Shown here: piece by piece, positions 23,001-34,368 of the stretch | How positions within the stretch are numbered: position 1 is the stretch's first letter | Layout of the letters: every line of letters starts with the position of its first letter | Source: Dichetophora obliterata | Taxonomy: Eukaryota; Arthropoda; Insecta; Diptera; Sciomyzidae | DNA length: 64,000 bases | Direction: 5' to 3' | Assembly (NCBI GenBank): GCA_963920525.1 | Contig: OY986439.1 | Location: 28,096,819 to 28,160,818, forward strand | Made by a program: the position numbers and the translations under genes | The notes under the pieces: generated by a model | Databases searched by the model: none | Told to the model about the DNA's origin: nothing | The model's input: only the letters and a program-made list of their open reading frames with translations

Positions 23001-26000
23001 ATGACAAAAGTGCTAAAAATTAAATCTAGTTTCTGAGTTAAGAAAAAATGAATGATATTTTGCCCAGTAAACCTTTTGTTAAAAAGAAATTCGGATTGGC
23101 TCGAGAAATTCGTTTCAAAACCGTGGATTTTATGTTTTTTATTCGTAAAATTAACATGAATCGGTTGACTCGCTTCCATCGTTGGTTTTTTTTTTTCAAA
23201 CGTCTTTTTAGCCAATCACCATTTTCCATTCGCATAAAGAGCGTTAGGGACGAAACATTCTAGTTTTTTTTAGGCTCACACCGCAACGTGCAACTGGTAA
23301 CAAATTTTTTATTTTCTATGTAACTTTATATTGACCAATCATCTGTCTATATCTTGACTACTTTATTCAACTATATGTAAACATTTTCTTAAACCTGCAC
23401 ACGTAACATGATTCTGATAAAGTAGATGAATTAATAAAAATAATGCCGACTTTTTGATGTAAGACGTTTCTATGCCGGGTTCACCATTTTTTGGCTCTGA
23501 TTTTATATCAATAACTTCAAAAATCCATCAGCTCTACCTTTTTTTTATCAATATCCCTATACGGTTAAAAATATTGGACTAAATTTTAAACTTTTTTGGA
23601 TTACATATTGGACAACACCAAAAAAGATTACTTTTTAATTCAAGGAAAAGTTGAAAAGTTTCTATTCCAAAAAAGATTAGTTTTTAATCCGCAAAAAGTA
23701 AAAAAAGCAATACATATATCAATTTAAACTAAAAACTTTTCTGACCAGCTTATGATTTGAACACAAGTCCTCTGATGTGCTGGTCCAACACCTTATCCAC
23801 TCGTCCATCTCAATTGTTACGAAAGTTACGCTTATTTTGCATCATTACGAATGCAAGTAAGTTCCTTTCAGGAACGTGATTTTGAGACCCAGCTAAATTA
23901 AACTAAAGTAGGAATTTAAAATGTTTCTTTTTGGAAGGAATTTTTAATTTCTTTAAACCAAAGTTTGGATAAAAAAATAATCAAAAATTTTTAACCGTGT
24001 AATACATTCCTCTTTTGGTATATTATGGGTATAGTTCATAATTTATGGGTCCGATAGAAATCGAACTCGTCTTGTTAATGTAAAGTCCACACTCCTAGCA
24101 ACTAATAATTGGACAAACACTATCAAATAGCTGTTAAAATGGTTCAAATATCGACGTGTTGCCACACTTCCATAGCATAAAAAAAAAGTTGTGTGCAAAA
24201 AGGGCGACAATAAAGTTCTTTGTATCGATGTGACATTTTGCCAGACGTTATTTTTGATAAAATACTCACAACTGAGAGCCTTTTTGCACCCAATGAATCA
24301 ATTGCCCTTTAAGTTTAATTCAAATTTTTGATTTAATTGAAATTGATAATTTTTTGCTGAATTTAAATTTTTCTTTTCTAAATTTCAACTAGAATTTCAA
24401 TTGATATATTCTATATATTAAACGATATTCAGAATTTAGTAAATTCTTTCTGATAAACAATTGAATAAGAGTTGGTAATGGTGTTGTGAGTAATGGTGTT
24501 GTGACTAGTGACAAGTGTGAATTATTCAAAACTTTAAGTTTTTAAGCCAGATTATATTTTTGAATTTTTTGTTTTGCTGCCGTTGTTTAAATAAAATTTT
24601 TTCAAAATTAAATTAAATTTATTTTGTTTTTGGTTTGTTTTTGTTTTTTGTTTTTTGTTTTTTGTTTTTTGTTTTTTGTTTTTGTTTCCGTTTTCGTTTT
24701 TGTTTTTGTTTTTGTTTTTGTTTTTGTTTTTGTTTTTGATTTTGTTTTTGTTATTGTTATTGTTATTGTTATTGTTATTGTTTTTGTTTTTGTTTTTGTT
24801 TTTGTTTTTGTTTTTGTTTTTGTTTTTGTTTTTGTTTTTATTTTTATTTTTATTTTTATTTTTATTTTTATTTTTATTTTTATTTTTATTTTTATTTTTA
24901 TTTTTATTTTTATTTTTATTTTTATTTTTATTTTTGTTTTTGTTTTTGTTTTTGTTTTTGTTTTTGTTTTTGTTTTGTTTTTGTTATTGTTTTTATTTTT
25001 GTTTTTGAAAAAAAGTGTGTTCCTTTGATGATTTTTGATTCTAAACAATGTCTAAAAACTTTAAGTAATTTTGCATTGATATTTTTTTATGTAAACATTA
25101 TGATTTTATAAGCTGTTTTCTTGTTTGGCTCTCAACGTATTCATTAACTAATTCCATAAATTGTATGTCTTATTTTTCTTTCTTTTTAGTGAAGAAGAAA
25201 CGGTGCAACAAATGGTCGCTCGCATGGCTGCCTGGAAAACTGTGATACAAAGTATGTTTCCCTGTCTGTTGATCCTATTCTGGGGCTCTTGGAGTGATCG
25301 TCATCATCGACGAAAACCTTGCATACTCATACCAATTGTCGGGGAGTTTCTCGGCACAGTGGGCCTAATACTCTGTACCTACTTTGAGCGTTCACCCATG
25401 GAGGTTGCCGCGCTGACAGAGGCCATCTTTCCAAGCCTCAGTGGAGGTTGGTTCACGATGTTGATGGGTGTGTTCAGTTATATTGCCGATATAACCACTG
25501 AGGAGGAACGCACGCTACGTATTGGTATACTAAATGTTTGCTTTTCGGTTGGAGTTCCTATCGGCATGGCTTTTAGCGGCGTGCTGTTGAAGTAAGTTTG
25601 CACCGGTTGATAGATTATTTTTCATGTCCCAATAATAAATATTTCTTTTGTTACAGACAAATTGGCTTCTATGGCGTATTCTCCATAGCTGCATCGCTCT
25701 ATTTGATATCGTTCATCTATGGCTTATTTTTCCTGCAGGAACCACGCAAGCGTCCGGAGAAGCAGGAGAAGAAGGAGGATCAAAAAGGTTTGCTGGCAGA
25801 CTTTTTTGATCGCAAACATGTGGTAGACACGTTTAAAGTGGCTTTTAAGAAGGGCGAAAACCAGCGCAGACAACGTGTTATACTGCTGATGATCGTTGTT
25901 ATGGTAGTAATTGGACCGATGCATGGTGAAATAGCCGTTAACTACCTCTTTACACGATTTCGTTTCAACTGGAGCGAGGTGGAGTTTAGCTTTTTCTCCA

Positions 26001-26861
26001 CTTTTGCCATGGCCACAGGTCTCATAGGTAAATCACACACACCACTACTATCTTCAGGTGGACAATACTAATCGAATATAATCTTAGGTGTTCTATTCTG
26101 TGTTGGCATTCTTTCGCACAAGTTGAAGATCGATGATGCACTTATCGGTGTTTTGTCCAGCATGTCGAAAATTCTTTCCGGTTTTGTATACGCCTTCGCT
26201 GTAGTGCCCTGGCAAATGTATGCCGGTGCAATTGTGGAAATTTTTAATGGCACCGCCTTCATTGCAATGCGTTCGATAGCTACAAAACTGGTCCGTAAGG
26301 ATGAGTTGGGTAAAGTCAACTCCTTGTTTGGCGTTGCAGAAGCTCTAATGCCCATGGTATTTGCACCGATGTATACGACACTATATGCGGCTACGTTAAA
26401 AGTTCTGCCCGGAGCATTCTATATTCTAGGTGGTTTTCTGACGGCACCAGCAGTTATAATATTTTTGTAAGCTTTATTAAAGTGTTACAATAATTGTTCA
26501 AGTACAAATATTGACCTATTTCGCTCTTCTTAGATGGATGTATAATTTCCAAAAGCGCCAGACTAAGCTAAACTTAGAAAATGGTTTAACAAAAGTGGAA
26601 AATGGTAAGGAAAACAACAACAGTAGCAACCTGAATGCCAGCGAGGCCATGGCAATTGTAAGCGAAGCTAAGGGTCAATTAAGCGCCATTGTAATGAATG
26701 TTATAAGCCCGAGTTTGGAGCATAAACCGCCACTAGATCCTGTAGAGCCTGTTGAGCGGCCTGGCTTGGAGTCGAATGGCCTGTCGAATCCCGCATTTGT
26801 TTCGGATACGGAAGATACGGAGAAGACGGAAAAGGCGGAAAATCAACACACGCATTTCTAG
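17070..26861 (+). CDS. SLC46-family major facilitator transporter (5 coding exons)
   Basis: Coding exons: 17070-17335, 25190-25591, 25657-26027, 26088-26466, 26534-26861. All donors are GT and acceptors AG, and the phases join to 581 residues. The first ATG after the acceptor at 17045 is used (context CAATATGG). TM1 is about residues 37-57, followed by a loop with Cys65 and Cys76. The MFS loop 2-3 motif GSWSDRHHRRKP is at 121-132, and the family block ADITTEEERTLRIG is at 188-201. About 12 membrane spans are expected; a hydrophilic central loop (KRPEKQEKKEDQK) splits the halves. Human relatives include SLC46A1 (proton-coupled folate) and A2/A3 (linked to muropeptide and cyclic-dinucleotide uptake), so the substrate here is open. 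The C-terminal tail of about 100 polar residues is longer than in human members. Intron 1 is 7.9 kb and repeat-filled; introns 2-4 are 60-67 bp. Confidence 0.92.
17367..17884. mobile_element. 518-bp MITE in intron 1
   Basis: The left tip CTAGTGATGAGAACTAT at 17367 is matched by the complement of 17868-17884 with one change. The interior has repeated TTCGATAATTC and ATTCATTCG words. hAT-like in look, but no clear 8-bp target duplication. It lies 31 bp after the exon 1 donor. Confidence 0.65.
17885..20577. other. Intron 1, AT-rich with degenerate short repeats
   Basis: 17940-18480 repeats GAAAAGATCAATTGAAA-like words every 40-60 bp, a decayed minisatellite. 18540-20570 shows no supported gene or element; short open frames there have no domain signal. 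Confidence 0.45.
20578..22393. repeat. CTATAA-type hexamer array, about 1.8 kb
   Basis: Nearly uninterrupted AACTAT hexamers with variants (AACTAA, GACTAT, AATTAT, ATCTAT). Variant blocks repeat at long range: the series beginning GACTATGACTAT at 20821 recurs at 21295, a shift of 474 bp or 79 hexamers, with one-hexamer indels. ATCTAT blocks lie near 21977, 22104 and 22349. The 551-residue frame across it is only Thr-Ile repeats and is not a protein. It lies in intron 1 of the transporter. Confidence 0.95.
22475..22902. mobile_element. MITE of about 428 bp in intron 1
   Basis: Left end GCGCTCTCATTT then TAGAACGTCAGG (22475-22511). The complement of the right end reads GCGTTCTCACTT then TAGAACGTCAGG (to 22902). 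Interior AT-rich. It abuts the hexamer array. Confidence 0.65.
22903..23559. other. Intron 1 stretch with opposed short open frames
   Basis: Open frames of 65-94 residues overlap on both strands at 22931-23263. None has a recognisable domain or splice context. Nothing else supported. Confidence 0.35.
23560..24001 (-). mobile_element. Inverted-end element carrying a tRNA-like core, copy 1
   Basis: The ends read TACGGTTAAAAATATTGGAC at 23560 and the complement of TACACGGTTAAAAATTTTTG at 24001. Inside, on the minus strand (23743-23812), lies a tRNA-Ser/Leu-like stretch: GACGAGTGGATAAGGTGTTG (A box) and TGTGTTCAAATC (B box). The whole unit is a reverse-oriented homologue of 31294-31674, including the flanking GGGTCTC and TTCCTTTCAGGAACG blocks. 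Confidence 0.7.
24037..24112 (-). repeat. tRNA-like sequence
   Basis: Minus strand: TTGCTAGGAGTGTGGACTTT (A-box-like) followed by GACGAGTTCGATTTCTATC (B-box-like). No perfect cloverleaf and no gene-like flanks; probably the head of a decayed SINE. Confidence 0.4.
24611..25008. repeat. TTTTTG / TTTTTA hexamer array, about 0.4 kb
   Basis: Blocks in order: TTTTTTG-like 7-mers, TTTTTG, a run of TTATTG (24749-24780), TTTTTG, a run of TTTTTA (24836-24930), then TTTTTG. Open frames on both strands (poly Lys-Thr or Phe-Val) are artefacts of the array. It ends about 180 bp before the exon 2 acceptor, so part of the polypyrimidine environment of intron 1 is repeat-derived. Confidence 0.93.
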
Positions 26862-27030
26862 TGATTCACAACAGAGCATCGGAGTTGCAATTTATGATTT
26901 TAGTTTTTTATATAAAATGTATATGCAATGCATGAAAAAGTATTTGTAAATACTAAAGTATTAGTTCTTTGTAAATGTGTTTAAGTTTTGTTAATGTAAG
27001 ATGTATGTTTTTTTTTAATTAAATAAGAAA

Positions 27031-27036
27031 AATAAA
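27031..27036 (+). promoter_or_regulatory. Polyadenylation signal of the transporter gene
   Basis: AATAAA lies 170 bp after the stop codon in a T-rich 3' region. It is the last convincing hexamer before the Helitron begins at 27195. Confidence 0.6.
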
Positions 27037-27194
27037 AGGCTCGATTTGTAAACTTTTGATGTCGGACACATGGTAAAGTCTCAAAAGGTAGGGGTGACAG
27101 CTGTTTACTTTTCCAATCACAAATTTTTCCCATTTTTAATTCTCAACAAAACTTGAAATTTTATATGTTATAAACGGAAAGAGATAGAGCAAAA

Positions 27195-30100
27195 TCTATA
27201 TATATAAAAATGGATGTATGTATGTGGGTATGTGGGTATGTGGGTATGTGGGTATGTGGGTATGTGGGTATGTGGGTATGTGGCTATATCACGTATAGAC
27301 TCCAAAACCGCTGAACCGTTCTTTATGAAATTTTCAGGGAAAATAAAGCCATATCTTGAGAGTGTTCCTGTGAGGTTTCGTAACGATTGGAGAAGGGGGC
27401 GTGGTACCTCCCATACAAGCCAAATTTGCTCCATCGATCACAAACAAAAAAAATGAAAAATATCTCACGGTTTCAATCGTAAAAAACTAAGATTTGGGGA
27501 TTTTGTTCAGATGGTTACTGTCGGTAACTGTACAAAAAATGGGCGTGGTCGTTATATAAATACGCCCACTTTTTCGAAATCATGGCAATTCCGGAGTTCT
27601 GCACATTTTTACAGTGAAACTTGCTCTTTAGGTGCTCCAAGAGACGAACACAATTTATAAATGTTTTCACGCCCACTTTTAACGCCCACAAATCAATATC
27701 TATATATATATAAAGCAAAACGATGTGTGTCTGGCTGTGTGATGTCTATAGACTCCAAAACTACTGAACCGATTGACCTGAAATTTTAGCAGTCGATTTG
27801 TTTCAGGTACGAAATGGTTGAGGAAAAAAATTTGCCACACCCCCCTTTTACCGCCCCCAAATCAATAAAAATGTTATATTTCAGTCGGTTTGGGTCGTAT
27901 ATGGCTAAAATTTTGTAATTTAGTATGTACGGTTACTGTCGACAACTGTCCTAAAAATGGGTTTCCACGCCCCCTTTTACCGCCCACAAATAAATGAAAA
28001 TGGTTTATTTCAGACGGTTTTGGTCGTATAAGACTTAAATTTGTTATTTTGGTTTGTGAAGTTACTGACAGTAACTGTACGAAAAATTGGTTTCCACGCC
28101 CCCTTTTGCGCCGACAAATCAGTGAAAATGCTATATTTTATGCAGTTTTGGCCGTATGAGACTAACATATGATACTTAAGTTTGTATGGTTACTTTCGGC
28201 AATTGTACTAAAAAAGGGCGTCAGCGCTATATAGCCACACCCACTTTTTAAGAAACCATCAAAATTGACTACTGGGTCGATTGAGCTAAAATGTTGGCTT
28301 AGTTTGTACGGTTACTGTTAGCAACTGTACTAAAAATTGGTCTCCACGCCCCCCATTCACCGCCCACAAACCAATGAAAACGTTTTATTTCAACGGTTTG
28401 GGTCGTATTAGACAAAAATTTTGTAATTCAGTACATATGGTTACTCTCGGCAAGTGCACTAAAAATAGGCCTGCCCTACTTTAGTTAAACTCACTTTTCG
28501 GGGAGTTAGCGTCCAGTGAAGTAAAGTGCGCCAGGCTTAACCTAAATTGAGCTGAAATTTGGGCAGTCGATTTGTTTCGATTACGAGATGGCTCAAGGGA
28601 AACATTTTACCGCACCCCTTTTTACCGCTTGCAAAACAACAAAAATGCTATATTTCGCACGGTTTTGATCGTATTAGACTAAAATGTGGTTATTTAGTGC
28701 ACATGGCTACTTTCGGCAGCTGTACTGAAAATGGTGAATATATTTGACATTTCTTGACATTTTTGTGTATAGCAGTAAGGCGGAGTTGGAGTTATAGGTA
28801 GTTGTGGCAGAACAACGTTTGCCGAGGAGATAGATTGTTCCTGTGAGGTTTGGTAACGTTTGGACGAGGGGGCGTGGTTCCTCCCATACAAGCCAAATTT
28901 GCGCTATCGACCACAAACCAAATAAGGGATATATATCAGACGGTTTCGATCGTAAAAACTAAGATATTATCATTTTGTTCAGATGGTAACTGTCAGTAAC
29001 TGTACAAAAATAACTTTTTCGTCGCAATATATATACGCTCACTTTTTCGAAATCATGGCAATTCCGGAGTTCTACACATTTTTATACTGAAACTTGCTGT
29101 GTAAGTGCTCCAAGAGGCAGTCACGATACATAAATGTTTTCACGCCCACTTTTAGCGCCCACAAATCAATATCTGTACATTTAAAAATGAATCGTGATTT
29201 GTTCGGATGCTTAAAACTTGAAAACGACTAGACCAAATAGGATACTTCCTTCTACTGGTTTGTTCGTAACTGCTACGCAAAGGTTTAGGAAAAAAGTAAT
29301 GCCACACCCCTTTTATCGCCCACAAATCAATAAAAATGCTATATTTAAGAAGGTTTTGGTCGTATTAAATTAAAACTTTAATAAAAACGGGCGTTGTCAC
29401 ACTTCATCTACGTCTACTTTTGGAAATATCACAATACTCCAAAACTATTGGTCCGATTGAGCTCAAATTTTGTAAGTGGCTTTGCTTTGAGTACGAGATG
29501 GTTTAAGAAGAAATGCCACACCTTCTTTTACCTCCCATTAATATAAAAACAATTTGTGTTATCGAATAGCGTTATGGGTTGCACAGCTTAGAAATTCGGT
29601 ATTCGACCACAATTTAGACGTACCGTTTCAATGATGAAATTTTATGGGAGTTGGACAAGGGGGAGGGGCACCTCTCATACAACCCAAATTGGTGATATCG
29701 AATAGCTTTGAATTTATAGGAATTCAGCTTTGGAATTCAGTTTTTGACCTCAATTTACACATGCAGTTTCAATGATTTTTTTTATGGGCGTTGGACAGGG
29801 AGGCCTGACATCTCCCTTACATCCCAAATTTGCAATATCGAATTGCTTTGAAGTTATAGGTTGACAGCGTAAGAAATCGGTATTCGACCTAAATTTATAC
29901 ATGCACTTTCATTTCTTACATTTTATGGGCGTAGGGAAAAGGGGAGTGACACTTCCCATACAACCCAACTTTGTGCTATCAAATAGCTTTGGAGTTATAG
30001 GTCGCACAGCATCGGAATTCAGTATTTGACCAAAATTTACGCATGCAGATTTACTGATAAAATTTTTTAGAGTTTGTCGGGGGGCGTGGCACCTCCAACT

Positions 30101-30540
30101 TAACCCAAATTTGCGATATCGAATAGCTTTGGAGTTATAGGTAACTCAGCCTCGGAATTCAGTATTCGACCTCAATTTACACATGCAGTTTCATTGGTTA
30201 AATTTTATGGGCGTAAGGAAAAGGGCAGTGGCACCTCCCATACAACCTAAATTTGTGCTATCGAATAGTTTTGGAGATATATGTCGCACAGTTTTGGAAT
30301 TCGGTATTCAACCTCCATGTACACATGCAGTTTAATTGATTACATTCTATGAGCGGTGATCAAGAGGGCGTGGCACTTCTTATACAACCCTAATTTGTTA
30401 TATCGAATGGCTTTGTGGATATAGGTCGCACAGTCTCGGAATTCAGTATTCTACCTCAATTTAGACATGCTGTTTAACTGATAACATTTTATTGGCGTTT
30501 GAATAGGGAGAGTGGCAGCAACGCGCCGGGTTTCAGCTAG
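27195..30540 (+). mobile_element. Helitron, non-autonomous, 3.35 kb, built of internal repeats
   Basis: The 5' end is TCTATATATATAAAAATGG preceded by A (27194). The 3' end is CGCCGGGTTTCAGCTAG followed by T (30541): TC start, CTAG end and insertion between A and T are the Helitron signature. Inside are a GGGTATGT array (27221-27285); two further TCTATATA or TCTGTA starts (27699, 29172); a direct repeat of about 340 bp (27361-27700 and 28835-29173); and seven units of about 140 bp at 29555-30540 with ATATCGAATAGCTTTG. No Rep or helicase frame is present, so it depends on another element. It starts 334 bp after the transporter stop codon. Confidence 0.82.
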
Positions 30541-31293
30541 TAGAGCATAATTTGGGATCAATATTTTTTAATTATCGATAAGTCGAGATCGGGACTTTGG
30601 TATCAATAAAATAAGGTCGATTCATTACCAAAATTACCTTTTAAACTTTATACGATGTATAATTTGAATTTTTAGATAAAAATGCATTGAATTTTTTTTT
30701 AAAAATATCTCGATTAAGGTGCCAACGCTAACTTTTAAAGCTATTCAAATGACGCAGTTTCATACCTAGAGTAACTATATTTTCTAGTATCGAATGAAAT
30801 TCGATGATATCAAAATCGATTTTTATTTGCTTATTTTTATTGTTAAACGTTTTGCTAAGTAAAAAACATTAAATTGAGAAATACTTTTGTTTAATATAAT
30901 TTCACAATTGATTTTACGTACTCGCCACCCTTGAAAATGTATGCACCTCATGAAACATTCATGAGTTCGTAATATTTTTTAAACAATGAATACAAATACT
31001 GTTACTATTAAATTTGTGGAGACTAGCGCACATATCCTTAAAGTTCGCTAAAAGACCAAAAATTTTGTTGTCTACTTCATGTTGCCTTGCATGGGAGTAC
31101 GCAGGATTTGTTCTAGGGGGAGGAGAGGCTTAAAGGATTACAGAATGCGAATAAAAAAAATTTTAACTATATAATCCTATTGTCTGAGATTTTTGGTACT
31201 AATACTCATATAATACGTATAAATAATTTTTTGCAAAAGTAAAATAAATAATGTGAGGACTCCTTTATCATTAAATAAAATCGCACTAATTAC
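30541..31293. other. Unassigned AT-rich stretch
   Basis: No gene or repeat structure that I can support. GCATGGGAGTACGCAGGATT near 31090 looks like decayed mobile-element text, but there is no partner sequence. Confidence 0.35.
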
Positions 31294-31674
31294 TACACGG
31301 TTGAAAATTCTGGACTAGTTTTTAATCCAAACTTTGGTATAAAGGAGTTTTTAATTCAAAAAGTACTATTTTAAATCCCTACTTAAGTTTAATTTAGCTG
31401 GGTCTCAAACCCACGTTTCTGAAAGGAACTTAATTGCATTCATAATGATGTAAAATAACTGATGTAAAATAACAACTGAGTTGGACAAGTGGATAAGGTG
31501 TTGGACTAGCACATCAGAGGACGTGTATTTAAATCATATAATGGTCAGATTAATTTTTTCTTTTAGGTTGAAAATTTTAAACTTTTCCTTGGACTAAAAA
31601 GTAATCTTTTTTGGTGTTGTCCTGTATGTAATCCAAAATAGTTTAAAATTTAGTCGAAGATTTTTGAACGTGTA
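31294..31674 (+). mobile_element. Inverted-end element carrying a tRNA-like core, copy 2
   Basis: Ends TACACGGTTGAAAATTCTGG at 31294 and the complement of TACACGTTCAAAAATCTTCG at 31674. The tRNA-like core at 31479-31549 is on the plus strand (GACAAGTGGATAAGGTGTTG, then GTGTATTTAAATC, a decayed B box). It is homologous, in reverse orientation, to 23560-24001. Confidence 0.7.
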
Positions 31675-32930
31675 TTGAGCCCCCAAGTTTTCAACTTCTC
31701 AATAAAAGTGAATGAAAAAATGAATATTTATTTACATTTTTGTTGATAAAAATTCCAATATGAAATTTAACAAAGTGATTATGGTTCATTGACAATTTAA
31801 TAACTCGTATTTTGAAAAAATTAACAGAAAATCAATAAAAAGTTGACTGAGTTATGAAAGTCACAAGCTTGAAAACGCAGTTTTAAAGAAAACTCTTAAA
31901 GTTTTAAGCATAGTGCGGTTCCTGCCTTGACGCAGTTGGCACGGAGGCTCATAACTTTTGAACAATTATGAAATTATACTAAACCTTTCAGAATGATATT
32001 TTACACAGTTATAGCTATCGAAAAAGGCAAAAAACAAAAATAAAAATTTTTTTTTGCAATACAAAAAAAGCAAAAACATTCGGCAAATATTTGGCTGTTT
32101 TAAGGCTCAAGCCGACGGTTGAAAAATCGGCCGAATATGCCAAATACTAAATTTGAAACGAAAGCTGGTGTGGTCATATATAAAGTACAGAACAATTTAA
32201 ATTTTATTGCAAGATTTTTAACCGTGCTTAAAAAAAGTTTGACGATAATATATTCTAATGTAAAATCGTTGGCTTAACCCGAATATGGCATCAGATTAAA
32301 AAAAAAACTAGTTCTTGATCCAAAATTAGCCTACTTTATTTAGAATTTCCTAATTTCTGTCTTCGCTTTTGAATTAAAAGCTTTACCCTCGCTTAGAACG
32401 CCGCAACTTTCTCATATTGAAACGCTGCAGGATTGTTAGCCATTTTATAAAGTTTATTAAAAATGAAAAAATTATCAAAATTGGATAATCTTTCTGACAG
32501 GAAAAATATATTTTTTAAGCCAACTTTTACGAAAACACTAATTTTTTATACAATTTATTTTAATTTGTTTCCTGCTTGTGTAAAATGACTTTATAAAAAT
32601 TACTTATCATCAAAGTTTACATGAGTTTTTTGCTTAATGGCCCCGAAGAATATTTCTCCGAAGAATGATGTTCGACTAAGAAGGAATATCACTCCTTAAC
32701 ATTCGTAAATTTCTCTTACTAGTAACTTCGTAATTTCTTCCATAACATTCGTAGTATTTACTAATTTACTAAAAATAATATTGGTAGATAAAATTCATTC
32801 GTAGGTTGACCTTTTGCATTATTTATAGAATGTACGAATTATTAGTTGAGTTAAAAAAATTTACAACCGAAATTATTCAGCCTGGTTTGTTAAACAAATA
32901 CCGAATAGATAAAAATGTATGATTTCAAGG
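31675..32930. other. Unassigned AT-rich stretch
   Basis: 32650-32860 has several ATTCGTA words that reappear at 34380-34530, beyond the dimer at 33022-34368. That suggests one older AT-rich repeat split by the later insertion. No gene. Confidence 0.4.
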
Positions 32931-32935
32931 TGGGC

Positions 32936-33003
32936 GTAGCCTACTGAAAGAGTACGTTGCCCGTTAGTTATAGAACTGCGGTTCAAAACCCAGCTCAGAC
33001 AGA
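32936..33003 (+). repeat. tRNA-like sequence
   Basis: GTAGCCTACTGAAAGAGTAC (A-box-like) and GCGGTTCAAAACCCAGC (B-box-like). Arms do not pair well as a cloverleaf. Probable SINE head. Confidence 0.4.
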
Positions 33004-33020
33004 ATGTTTATTTTCATTAT

Positions 33021-34368
33021 TAAGGTCTCTATCCAGCTCTCAAGTAATTTCTCAAGAAAAAAGTTACTTAAGTTTCTTGAGTGTAAAAAAGTAGTAGACA
33101 AGTAATTTTGACGGCGAGAGTTTTGACAGTTCCAGCATTGTATCACTTTGTATTGAAAATTTAGGCTGATTTGTTTTCATCAAACATTGAAATAAATTTG
33201 TTGCAATAAATATTGAAATAATTCATTAAATGAGTAATGACTGAATTGCAAAGGTAAGTAATAGAGAAAAGCGTTTGTTTACATTTTATTACATTTTGTT
33301 TACATGTTGGCAGACCGCTTCTTCCGGACAGCTTTCGACCGCTTCTCGGAAGACATCTGCCCCTCAAAATTGACTGCCTCTTCTTCTCCCTCCGTAGAAA
33401 TGTTCATGTGCATGTCTAAAATATTCTTTTATTAATTTTAAATCAATTAATCAATGATATCAATAAAATTATTTACCTTTGAATGTTGGTTGCCAAAATT
33501 TTACTTAAAGTAATAATATAACTTGCATATATTTCTTGACATTCACAGTGTTACCGTTGTCACTTTTCAATGAAAAAAAAGTAGTAAGAACAGAAAATTT
33601 TTCTTACGAGCTGGATTCTCTTTCAAGTAATTTTGACAAGGAAAAATTACTTTTCGATTACTTTTCAGATTTAAGGTCTCTATCCAGCTCTCAAGTAATT
33701 ACTCAAGAAAAAAGTTACTTAAGTTTCTTGAGTGTAAAAAAGTAGTAGACAAGTAATTTTGACGGCGAGAGTTTTGACAGTTCCAGCATTGTATCACTTT
33801 GTATTGAAAATTTAGGCTGATTTGTTTTCATCAAACATTGAAATAAATTTGTTGCAATAAATATTGAAATAATTCATTAAATGAGTAATGGCTGAATTGC
33901 AAAGGTAAGTAATAGAGAAAAGCGTTTGTTTACATTTTATTACATTTTGTTTACATGTTGGCAGACCGCTTCTTCCGGACAGCTTTCGACCGCTTCTCGG
34001 AAGACATCTGCCCCTCAAAATTGACTGCCTCTTCTTCTCCCTCCGTAGAAATGTTCATGTGCATGTCTAAAATATTCTTTTATTAATTTTAAATCAATTA
34101 ATCACTGATATCAATAAAATTATTTACCTTTGAATGTTGGTTGCCAAAATTTTACTTGAAGTAATAATATAACTTGCATATATTTCTTGACATTCACAGT
34201 GTTACCGTTGTCACTTTTCAATGAAAAAAAAGTAGTAAGAACAGAAAATTTTTCTTACGAGCTGGATTCTCTTTCAAGTAATTTTGACAAGGAAAAATTA
34301 CTTTTCGATTACTTTTCAGATTTATGTATGAAAATAAGCTTTACTTGAGAGCTGGAAACAGGCCTTTA
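33021..34368. mobile_element. Tandem dimer (2 x 651 bp) with terminal inverted repeats
   Basis: Unit 1 begins AAGGTCTCTATCCAGCTCTC at 33022 and unit 2 repeats it at 33673. The units differ at only a handful of positions. The right end (34341-34368) is the complement of the left end with a few changes (CCAGCTCTCAAGTAA is exact). Each unit has a 68-codon open frame on the minus strand (33161-33367 and 33812-34018), identical but for one residue; I see no domain in it and no start context. The dimer is either a recent tandem duplication within one element or an assembly duplication. Confidence 0.75.

Noticed and set aside
22931..23263. Overlapping opposed open frames as small genes
   Set aside because: No domain, no codon bias visible, no splice context, and located in an intron.
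24608..25048. Open frames on both strands of 117-146 codons
   Set aside because: Low-complexity Lys-Thr or Phe-Val products of the TTTTTG array.
27221..30540. Regularly spaced repeats suggesting a CRISPR-like array
   Set aside because: Units vary in sequence, there are no unique spacers, and the host is eukaryotic. The repeats are internal to a Helitron.
33161..34018. Pair of 68-codon frames as a duplicated gene
   Set aside because: They lie in two copies of a non-coding inverted-end element. Identity reflects the recent duplication, and no start context or domain is visible.
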